Part shown: positions 21,792 to 31,035 of the stretch, piece by piece
Position numbering within the stretch: position 1 is the stretch's first letter
Layout: each line of letters begins with the position of its first letter
NCBI GenBank assembly: GCA_001642005.1
Contig: LWCA01000345.1
Coordinates: forward strand, 1-31,210
DNA length: 31,210 nt
Direction of reading: 5' to 3'
DNA from: Intoshia linei
Taxonomy: Eukaryota; Orthonectida; Rhopaluridae
Translations under genes and position numbers: made by a program
The notes under the pieces: model-generated
What the model was told of the DNA's origin: nothing
Databases searched by the model: none
What the model saw: the letters and a program-made list of their open reading frames with translations, nothing else

Positions 21792-24700
21792 TTAGAAAAT
21801 ATCACCAAAATTAAAAATGATAAAGACAGAAAATTTATTGCATAAGTTAAATGAATTTAATATAATTCTCTGGGACCAATCCAGTATTATTGTCTGAATC
21901 TGTTGCAACATACCATCCCAATTCGACTGATGGTTTAACTATACATAAAATATAAAAATTATTGAATCTTAAAATACTTTTCGTTAGGAGAATATCGGCA
22001 TGGAAACTTAGTTCTTCGTCCCTTTCGGCTTTGCATTGGAATAGCGTTACAGCTCTACTATAGAAAAATGTGAACGTAAATTGTAATTTACCTAGTTATG
22101 TATACTGTTTTTAGATATGAATTTTCTTCTTTACTTTCTTTAAAATTTTATTAGATTAATATAATACACCAGGGGAGAGATCTCAATGGAATAATTTTTT
22201 AACTTGGATATATCAAAATTTTCAAAATTTTACTATTTTTTTTATAAAAAATAAAATGTAAAATAGAGATTACTGGACGTCCATTCTCTGGAGCGACAAA
22301 ACTACTTATCTATGATGACGAATAAACATTTTCGACTTAAAATTTATTCCAAATAAACTAAAAGTGATAGTACGTATTTTTCTGGCCACTTTAGTTTATA
22401 GAGAATTCATCATTAGCTTCTACCTCAAATCCAACTTATAAATTATAATTTACAATACAAAAACTATTTAAATTTTGGTTTATCTAATTTCAATTTTTAA
22501 TTCGTCATAAGTTATGAATCGTAAACTTTTTTATTGTTGAATTTGTATTTATTTTTCATTTATTCACTTATTTATTATACATCTATACATACATATATTT
22601 ATATTAATATTTTATTATTATAATATAATATTATTATATTATCGTTAATATTTTATTATGTTATATTCATAATTTTGAGACCAAATTTTTTTAGGGTTTT
22701 TTTTACTCAATTTTTATAGATTAAGAAGATCCCATCAAATGTTAAAAATATTCCTTTCAAAACCCTACAAAATGATGTTCGTCCGATTACTTAAGTTAGT
22801 TTTATTTAAATGTCGAGGACGACAGTTTGTCATATCTGCAATATATAATTTCCTTTATTTATTTGAAAAAAATACTTTTTTTTTGTTTTTTGTTTTTTTT
22901 GCAATCAACACTGAATTTTCTGTTTATCTCAAGAGTTGGTGTTTTTGGTTCAACAACATCAAGTGTTTGCTGTCTAAAATTATAATTATTCATTATAATA
23001 AATCAGGGTGGCAAAACGTGTTTTTCCGTCTTGGGCCCATTTGAATATGAAATATTCAATATCTAAGATTATTTTAGATGTATAGTACTTATCTAAAAGT
23101 TTGTAGTAATTTATTTATTTTAACCAAAACTGAGATCTATAATTTATAAAACACCACTTCTAGGAATATTTACATATTTCCGGTAAAAAGTTACATTTTA
23201 ACATTTTACCAAGCAACAATGAATGATTTTAATGAAAATAGCGCCTACCCCATTGTAGAATCTATAGTATAGATTCTATACTTATTTAATTATTAAAATT
23301 ATATACATTTAAATTTTTACTTTTGTACACGTTGTGGAATTGGTGGTACTTGTCGAGGTTTTGGACTTTCTATGAAATAATTAATTATAATTTAAAATAT
23401 TTGAATATTTTTAACTTTTAATTATAACTAGGGCAGTTTTTTATGGCAAAATGCCATTTTTTATATGGTAATCAGCACGAAATTACAAGCATCATGATAT
23501 CAATATCATGTTTATTAATTAGCTAATTAACAATTTATAAAGTCAATAAATGCTATTAAATGCCATAAAGTAAGTTTTTTTTTAAATGCCATAAAGTCAA
23601 TATTTTTTTTTGTAAAGGATATTCGACTTAAAAAAATAATATTTATGATATAATGAACAATAAAATTGAACAAATACCACTTTATCTATACAATTTATTA
23701 AGAAAAGCGACATCTACCACCAATAGTGTTGAACGGAGTTTCAGTTTGTTAAAAAAATTGCTAACTAAACAGAGGCAATTTTTACTAGTTAATGTTAAGA
23801 AGTATATTGTTATACTACAACAGGGGTCGTCATAGGGGTCGATTTGATTATTACTAATTAAATTTTATTAAAAAATATAAAAATACATTTAAATATTAAA
23901 TGTAATTTGAACTTCAATGAATTATATCATGTCTAAAATCTATTTGTTGGCGAACTATTTCATCTCAACCAATTAAAAAAGCTCATAAAATTTAAATAAT
24001 AATGCTACTAAAGGTCATTTTATTAATAAGAATAAATTTAGATTAGAAAAAAATTTTAGGGGTCGATTCAATACTACAATTTTTTTGGGGTCGATTGACT
24101 TAAAGTCGTGACGTCCCCTGTACTACATTGAACATTAATAATTTTCAACATCTCTAATCACACAATGAGATTTAAATCGTTTTTTTGATTCGGGGCCTAT
24201 GAAAATATTAAAATTAAGATGTTTTAAATATTGTATTGATTTAATTTAAAGCCTACGAGAAGAAGGTTTGGGGTACGATTCAGTTGGTATTAACCATAAA
24301 AACAAACAAAAATTTTAAAGTCAGATAAAGTCAGTAATTTCATTTATAGGTCAGTTTTTTTATTATTCTATAGGTCAATAAAAAATTGCCCTAGTTATAA
24401 CTTTGATCAATGATTCTTAATTTTTCTAACCTATGGTAAATATTTGTTTGAACATATCGATTATATTCTAATACTTCGTCAATAATAAAATTTTCCGTCA
24501 GCCTTAAACTCTATGTACATTTATTTAAGGTGGTAACTACATTATCCCTTGTCCCTCTCATACAGAGTTTCTTAGTCGGGTGCAAGAAAAAGTAATTTCA
24601 TAAAAAATGAAATTAATTTATTTTCAAATTGGAATATAATTTATTTTGATACTTTTGTCGATTATCCTTACTTATATAATAAGTTACGATATATTTGTCT

Positions 24701-27700
24701 GTGTGTGTGTTCCACTTTATTTCAATAACTACCAGTCTTAGAATTTTATAAAGTCCACATCGTTTATTTCAATAACTACCAGTCTTAGAATTTTATAAAG
24801 TCCACATTTCAATTACAGTTTTTTTTCGGGGCATATAATAGATAAATTTCAACCATCCCAAACTCACATCTTACGGGTCAAAAACTCCTGTTGTCCCTCT
24901 TTTTGAAAATTAAACAAGTTGAAGAATTTAAAAAAATATAAACGCTGATGCGAATTTTAAAATCATAAACATTATCATAAATTTAAATTTAAAAAAATTA
25001 TACCTTCATGACCAAAACCACAAATTCCCTTTATTTTTTTTTGAAAACAGCCCTATAATTTTAAAAACATTTTAAAATTTACAGGTGGTACAGTGTTATC
25101 CTGTTAACACACACAAAAAATTTCAATCTGAATAAGTGACGATTTCACGGTCAAAAAATCATTTTAGTATTCATAAATATTTTTTCCGAAATATTTTATA
25201 AAAACAAAAAATTTGAAATAATTAACGATCTGAAAATTAAAAAAATAAGAAGATTATTCTAATAGAGCTTATTCTAGTTGATATAAATACAAAAGTTAAA
25301 ATCGAGAAATCCACGCACTCCCTATGAAAAATAATGTTTAATATATTATCAACCAATATTTCGATTAAAATAAAAATTGAAAATGTAAATATTGATCCTA
25401 CAATTTCAAAATAAAGTGTATTAGACGTCTTCACATTTCGATGTTTATTGATGTTATTGATTACGTTCGATATTATATGGTGGGTTCTAAAAATGTCAAA
25501 AAATAAGATTTTTAAGTTGAATTTTAAGGTATCATTTTTTTATTTTTTACAGGGTGCTGGAAATAATTGATCTGTCTAACTTGGGTGCTAAATTTAAAAA
25601 AGGCACCCAACAGATTTTTTTAATTTTAAAGATTATAATTATGGTAAAAATTACAATACTTAAAATCAAACTTCATTATAGTGGAAAAAATGTACTTTAT
25701 GTTTAAATTTGAGAGTTTGCATTATAATGTTTTTTCTTTCTTATTATGTTTAAATGCAACTAATTATTAGTTACTATTAATATTATCAATAAATAATGAG
25801 GTTGAAGGTTAAAAAAAGGTTAATTTGATAATTGACTGATTTATAACATAATATCTATAATAATAATTATGATATAGTTTCATACGCAATGCCCTTCAAA
25901 AATCCAACCATTTTTATTAAAAAAAACTAATCTTTAAAGGAAAAATCCAGTTTTACCAAAAATTAGCAAAAATTCAAGTTTTACCAATCCAAAAATAAAA
26001 ATACAATTTTACCAACCCTTTAGGGAAAATTTTAGTTTTAACAATCCTAAAAAGAAAAATCCAATTTTACCATCTCTTTAGCGAAAATTCTTGTTATACC
26101 AAATCTTAAGGAAAAATCCAGTTTTACCAATCCTTAAGGGAAAATTACACTTTTACCAACTATGACATGTGGTTCTCAAACACGCTCTCTTTTCATATTG
26201 GGTATGGAATTATATTGCTTTATACAAACAGACATTCCATTTAGTTATAATACTTTTTAAGACAAGTTTTTTGCATAATATAAAATGTTATTAACTTTAC
26301 GCTTATTGAATTGAATAAGTGTAAAAAATTATAAATATATTATATAATTACTTAGCGCTTGATCTTGATCGAAGCTATCTTGTTTGTTGAAACTAAATAA
26401 AATTTTATGTGTATTTGCCTAATCAGCAGTGATGCTTACACTTTTTTGAGACAAAATTATAAAATTTAAATATGATAGCAAAAATTGATGATTACTTTTA
26501 TTTTTCAAGTTAAAAAAATTATCAAAAAAATGGGGATATAATATTCAGTTAAAAGAGCAAATGTCTATCAGAAACTTAAACTATTTAAAAAAGAAAATTA
26601 CCTATTCGATGTTGGTGGTAGTGGTGATGGTCTTACTAAAAAATAATATAATACGTAACATGGTTATTAAAGTTTTAAATCGAAAAACATACACATAAAA
26701 GTAATGAACCCTGTCCATTAGACATGCATAACCAGATAAAAAAGAACTTTTTCAACATTAGATAGAGTTGTGGCTATAAAAACAGCATAAAGCTATATAT
26801 ATGCGTTTAAAAAAAAGAATTACTCAGTGGATAATTATAACTTGACATTTTTACATACATGATTTAATTTTTTTGAAATAGTCTTAAAAATTGAGGCAGA
26901 CAAAAAAAACGCGTATTTTATGCATACATTAATTTATTATTATGAATATACATATTAATTTATATAGTATATTAATTATTGTTGTATTTACAAAACAGAT
27001 ACCGTTTCAAAACGGTTACTGAATATAAAGTTCAGTTGCTATTGTCAAAGTAAATTAAATGTGAAAAAAATAATCTGAATATTCCCCTTCAAAGCTTGGT
27101 TAAAAAAAATCTTTAATCCCTCCCCTTTAATTTTTTTTTAAACCAAACTTTTAAGGGGAATTTTTAAGATTTTGTTTTGAACCAACTTTCAAGGGGGGTT
27201 TTTAGGAAATTTTAAGAATTAAATTTTGGTCACAAAATTATCTTCAAAATCTTTAAAAATTGGAAAAAAAAAACTTAAAAACCATAAAAATCCTATCAAA
27301 TTTTGTTTAAAATGTTTAAAAAAAAATCTTAAAAACCCTCTTGAAAATATGGTTCAAAAAAGATTTCCTAAAAACCTTCTTAAAAGTGTGGTTCAAAAAA
27401 AATTTTAAGAAAAGCCCCTTAAAATTTGGTTTACAAAAATTTCTAAAACCCAAAATTAGACTAAAATATAAATGAAAGTTTAACACATTCTACGACTAAC
27501 CCATAGAATGTGTACAACTGTGAAATGTACACATTCTATGCCACATATATATGGATGAAAAAAGTGCATATATAAGTAAACAACTCTGTATTAATATTGA
27601 AAGATTAAGTACCGGGTTTAGGTGTATTAATTTCATTATTTATGCTATTGTTTCTACTTTCACTAAATTTAAAAAATGATGAGCTAGTAGATAAATCCAA

Positions 27701-30700
27701 ATTGCTGTTTTTTAAATTATCAATCTTTTCGAGTGAATTTGTATCACTGTTCTTCAGTTCAGATTCAAATATCTATGTTAATATGATTAGTCTATCACCA
27801 CATAATAGGGTGTCCAGTTTTGATGTCTTTACTTATTTTTTTACTATAAGTACATAAATTGTATAAGTTAAAATAGACATCATTTTTATTTGCAAACAAT
27901 ATAAAATTTAAAATAATTAAATCGATGAATATTTATCCTCTCTAAATGAAATTATGGAAATTAACACATAAATGTTACAATAAATAAAAAATATAACTTT
28001 AATTGATATAATTTCAATTATTTCTTAGTTGATTTTCATTTATTGGGTTTCCATATTTGGAGGTAAATTATGTTTTTTTAATTAATTTTTAATTTTTAGT
28101 TCATCTATTTTGGGTTTGATTAAAGGTTAAATTACCCATACTCAACGTCAAAAAATACGAATAAAACTCAAAATGAATTTAACAAAAGCTATAATAAATG
28201 AAATGGAATTTAAAAAACATGATAACCCCACAAAAACACATATTCATGGAATTATCCAAAAATTGATAAAAAAACAAAATCCATATAAATAAAAAATATC
28301 AATAAAAAAGTCTACTAAATTATAACAAATTCAATTATTTGCATTAATTGCAAGTATTATATTTGGGGATAATAAATATTCATCGATTTAGAAATTTTCA
28401 AATAGAAATTTGATAAAATCATAAAATCCACAAGCAAATTGGTTATTTCATGAAATAAAAGGACTCCCTAATCCAGTGGATCCGGATTCAAATAGTGTAC
28501 CGATTACCATTTCAAAATATTTATTTTTTTGGACCCCAAAGTAAACATGAAATATAAAACATTTATGAAAAAATTTAAGGTTTTTTCTTCCACAAGATTT
28601 AGTAAAATCGTTTTTCAAACAAATATATGAAAAAAGGGATTTTTCTTAAGAGTTTGTAAAATTGAATTTTTTATTAAAACTTATTGCGCTGTAAATTTTA
28701 TTAATGGTGGAATAAAAGTGGGGTTTTTGAAATAATAATTTAGGGATCGTATAGGCTTTAAAATATTTAATTTCAATCTTACGGACCCCAAACATAGAGT
28801 TTAGGACCCCTATGGGGTCTAGGGACCCCAATTTGGAGCCACTGTCTTAATCTATATATGTTGCTAATTCATCAAAAATTACATATCCGTAGTTTTCAAT
28901 AATAATACATAATACTGAATTTGAAAATTTTGCGTTGATGAGTGTGGTCAATGATTGAATTTTGGAATTAATTAGTATACTTCCAAAAATCATAGAAATA
29001 TCATTTAAAAATCCTTTATTTTTTTTGGATTTTATGTATATTCTAAAATGAAATAAGAATATTCATATAAATAATATAAACTATAATATAATACATATAA
29101 AATGTCTATTAGTACTACCCAATCAGTTCCCGTGTTATGTTAGGTGTACTGCTTATTATTTTCTATAATTATATTTTATTATAATTATAATAGACCATAG
29201 ACATTACATTTTCTATAATATACAAGTACAATGTACTTGCCATGTCATAAGATTTTACAGTAAACATAATACATGCTAATAACATGACATATACCAATGG
29301 AGACCAAAATTATACATTTAAAAAAATTTAAAACTGGTCAAAAATTTACCACATGGATCTAGGTGAATTACCCCGGGTCTAATTTAAAATATGGGTTATT
29401 AAAAATTTTTGGTTATTTATAGGATAGGATGGTAATTTATTGATTATATTATATATTATAATTTTATTTTATTATTCTAATTTACTAGTTAATATAAAAA
29501 ACCTATAAAAATGATGAAATACACATTTTACGGATTGATAATGTATTTGGTTCATTGAGTCAAGGCACACTAATATTAAATCAATTTGTTGTTCCTTATT
29601 TGAATGTTCTAAACAATATCGAAAAATATAAATATTTTAATTACTAGCTGCTTTTATAATATTTTCATAATTTTCAAATGTGAATAGTGGCTCATTGAAT
29701 GATCTAAACTTTGAAATAAAATGTAATGTAGAATGTCCAACCATGGGAAAACTTCGATGCGACAAAAATGTTAAGGGCATCAAAAAAATAAGATCATAGG
29801 GAACGGTTCATGTACAAGAAAGCTTTAGAGACAATGTTACATTTTAAAATCAATTTATTAAGCGAACCCGGAGAGGTTAATTTAAAAATTTGTAAAAAAA
29901 TGCAATCTGTAATTTAATTTAAGAAATTTAATTAATTCGCTATTAAAAATAACATAATAACAATGCATTGTTGCAATGTTGATGGAAGAACGCTAAAATG
30001 AACTTAACAATGTCCCAATATTAAGACACCAACTTTTTTTTAAAAATGTAATGTACAGCAGATTTCTACAACTCGGTTCGAACTTGAAGTACGATTCAGC
30101 AAGATACATATTTCGTTCACCGGATTGTTTTACGGACCGTGTTGCAGAACTTTAATGTACAGTACAATAAAAGTAAACTACCCTATATATAATTTAAACG
30201 TTGTTGTTAAAACTTTGAGGTTGTATTTTGAGAATGTATCGCTACTGATTGCAAAATTTCTATTTCCTAACAAGTCGGTAATAATTAAAAAAAATATATT
30301 AAATTACCTAAGTACTGGCACAGTTCATAAACTAGATCATTTTTATCTTCTTTATAAAGGTTGTTTAAACAAAATTCTAAAATTATATTTTAAATTAGTA
30401 TTCAAATTATATGCTATTCCAATATTACATTATTATTATGTTTATGTTTAAGTGTATTATTTATGTTAAATTAGGCGCGTTAATTGCCAACTGAATTTTA
30501 ATGAAAAAATCAAATCATCAAATGATTTCTTATCCCTGATCCTCATTAATAGTTTTTCATGCAAAAAAGATTTAAAACAATTGATATAATTTCATAATTT
30601 ACAATATACAATGTACATTAAGGTAGTGGAGGGAATGTGTAGCGTTGTATAATATTAGTTTCTAATATAAATTCACTTAATTAAATTTATTTTTGGATTT

Positions 30701-31035
30701 CATATGAGTTTTGTGTTGCGCATAACATATGAGATAATTTTGTTTTCGCGTGTTTTACAGTCAAACTACTTTAATTTGAATATTCAATTTCAAATTCAAC
30801 TTAGACTTTAAATTTTAATGTAGTACAAAATGTAATAATAATATCGATTATAATTGCAATATATAATTACAAGTATTTTTATTAGTGTATATTACAATTA
30901 AAAGCCAAAATTTTATTCAAATTGAAGGAGTTTGACTGTACATAATATATTATTCATATTAATAATATACTTTAATTTTACCTCTGTTATCAATTTCATT
31001 TACCAAGCATTTTATTATATGCAATCCGTTGTCGT
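21792..31035 (-). CDS. GRAF-like RhoGAP, 3' part (RhoGAP, Pro-rich, SH3); 5' end outside window
   Basis: Resembles ARHGAP26/10/42 (GRAF), which remodel membranes and regulate Rho GTPases. Exons: 31035-30982, 30376-30308, 30266-30182, 29703-29645, 29608-29503, 29042-28883, 27772-27613 (RhoGAP and linker), 26635-26602 and 23369-23321 (Pro-rich: RPSPLPPTSN, SPKPRQVPPIPQRVQ), 22057-21978 and 21938-21792 (SH3: LFQCKAERDEELSF, GWYVAT, GLVPENYIKL). RhoGAP helices align with GRAF1: DNGLHIIKCLVNEIDNR, NLKVLTTTFKLYIG, SFNEPLFTFENYENIIKAA, LNDISMIFGSIL, FSNSVLCIIIENYGY. The arginine-finger position is lysine (NLYK for GLYR), and the arginine of the 'LR.LP.PL' motif is glycine. Introns of 36-41 bp alternate with repeat-filled ones up to 3232 bp. 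Splice phases agree at every junction except between the two Pro-rich exons, so a small exon is probably missing there. About 21 residues follow the SH3 core. BAR and PH exons would lie to the right. Confidence 0.85.
23653..23820 (+). pseudogene. hAT transposase C-terminal dimerisation fragment
   Basis: The frame reads LLRKATSTTNSVERSFSLLK and then KLLTKQRQFL and NVKKYIVIL. The 'NSVERSFSLLK' to 'NVKKYI' layout is the hallmark of the hAT dimerisation region (Dimer_Tnp_hAT). Only about 56 residues remain; the catalytic part is absent. The frame is cut at 23821 by a MITE. It is not a functional transposase. Confidence 0.75.
23821..24120. mobile_element. 300-bp hAT-type MITE nested in the larger hAT element
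   Basis: The termini are CAGGGGTCGTCATAGGGGTC and, on the opposite strand, CAGGGGACGTCACGAC. Flanking 8-bp sequences tactacaa (23813-23820) and tactacat (24121-24128) match at seven of eight positions. The sequence aggggtcgatt recurs inside near each end. It has no coding capacity. It inserted into the transposase fragment of the surrounding element, so it is the younger of the two. Confidence 0.8.
24664..25437 (+). mobile_element. R1 element with internal 45-bp duplication
   Basis: It starts atccttacttatataataag and matches the 5596 copy block by block up to 'gacgtcttcacattt', where it ends before the hairpin. A 45-base segment (tttatttcaataactaccag ... tccacat) is present twice, at 24716-24760 and 24763-24807. 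A tract 'caggtggtacagtgttatcc' near 25082 also appears in the 13674-14648 copy, so some internal variation is shared between copies. It lies in the 3232-bp RhoGAP intron. Confidence 0.75.
25915..26165 (+). repeat. 'tttaccaa' tandem array, longest copy
   Basis: Eight to nine units of 26-32 bases follow the consensus aaggaaaaatccagttttaccaa plus a 'tcctta' spacer. The array ends in 'catgtggttctcaaacacg', close to a hAT-type end (CAGTGGTTCTCAAAC). It lies in the RhoGAP intron. Confidence 0.75.
27090..27460. repeat. Inverted minisatellite in a RhoGAP intron
   Basis: The left half (27090-27230) has tandem units on the theme ttttttaaaccaaactttta-aggggaatttttaagat. The right half (27315-27460) carries the reverse complement, 'cttaaaaaccctcttgaaaa-tatggttcaaaa'. 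Unit length is about 45-50 bases. The whole could fold into an imperfect hairpin. The lysine-rich open frame at 27226-27408 is a by-product of this repeat, not a gene. Confidence 0.65.
27502..27540. repeat. Perfect 15-bp stem hairpin
   Basis: catagaatgtgtaca (27502-27516) and its exact reverse complement (27526-27540) enclose a 9-base loop, actgtgaaa. A third partial copy, acacattctac, lies at 27483-27493. It is in an intron of the RhoGAP gene. There is no sign of a host RNA gene. Confidence 0.75.
28474..28844. mobile_element. 371-bp hAT-type MITE in a RhoGAP intron
   Basis: The left end is CAGTGGATCCGGATTC. The right end on the opposite strand is CAGTGGCTCCAAATTGGGGT; nine of the first ten bases agree. 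Flanks ccctaatc (28466-28473) and tcttaatc (28845-28852) match at six of eight positions, consistent with an aged 8-bp duplication. The interior contains the 'tttaccaa' unit in reverse (about 28560-28735). It inserted 38 bases inside the intron from the exon 28883-29042 donor. Confidence 0.75.
29727..30155 (+). pseudogene. Coding-looking broken stretch in a RhoGAP intron, unrecognised
   Basis: On the plus strand, opposite to the host gene, several protein-like fragments occur within the 478-bp intron 29704-30181. The first reads PTMGKLRCDKNVKGIKKIRS and runs through a stop into GTVHVQESFRDNV. The next is LLSEPGEVNLKICKKMQSV. The last is a 34-codon frame from an ATG at 30051 that ends YIFRSPDCFTDRVAEL and a stop at 30153-30155. 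They lie in different frames with stops between. Base composition is less AT-rich than the surroundings. I do not recognise a family. It could be a decayed inserted gene or retrocopy, or chance. Confidence 0.3.
30758..30938. mobile_element. 181-bp Tc1/mariner-type MITE
   Basis: The inverted ends are CAGTCAAACTACTTTAATTT and, on the opposite strand, CAGTCAAACTCCTTCAATTT, both followed by GAAT. They are flanked on each side by TA (30756-30757 and 30939-30940), the target of Tc1/mariner transposases. It is non-coding. It lies in the 605-bp intron between the first two RhoGAP exons of this window. Confidence 0.8.

Larger units (their letters stand above)
23429..24393 (+). mobile_element. hAT element (965 bp) in a RhoGAP intron
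   Basis: The ends read TAGGGCAGTTTTTTATGG and, on the opposite strand, TAGGGCAATTTTTTATTG. Flanking 8-bp sequences attataac (23421-23428) and gttataac (24394-24401) match at seven of eight positions, as expected for a hAT target duplication. Inside lies a fragment of hAT transposase dimerisation domain (23653-23820). The 'aaatgccataaagt' motif is repeated near 23549 and 23583. It is interrupted by a second element at 23821-24120, so it is a broken, non-autonomous copy. Confidence 0.8.

Noticed and set aside
22739-23044. Plus-strand 101-codon open frame rich in F, K and N
   Set aside because: It lies in a RhoGAP intron, has a low-complexity phenylalanine-rich composition and no motif. It is best explained by AT-rich sequence.
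27226-27408. Lysine-rich plus-strand open frame
   Set aside because: It is produced by the inverted minisatellite at 27090-27460.
29645-29790. 5' extension of RhoGAP exon 29645-29703 in frame (giving a TLHFISKF segment)
   Set aside because: The acceptor at 29704-29705 joins in phase with exon 30266-30182 and gives a gap-free alignment (FKLYIG-SFNEPLF). The extension has no acceptor of the right phase and would duplicate the same helix.
30030-30145. Minus-strand frame resembling an arginine-finger segment (VNEICILLNRTSSSNRV)
   Set aside because: It has an upstream stop with no acceptor between the stop and the segment. Exon 30308-30376 fits the position with correct phase on both sides.
30125-30451. 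Plus-strand open frame of 108 codons
   Set aside because: It lies across minus-strand RhoGAP exons 30182-30266 and 30308-30376, whose splice sites, phases and alignment to the RhoGAP fold are convincing. The plus-strand product has no family features.
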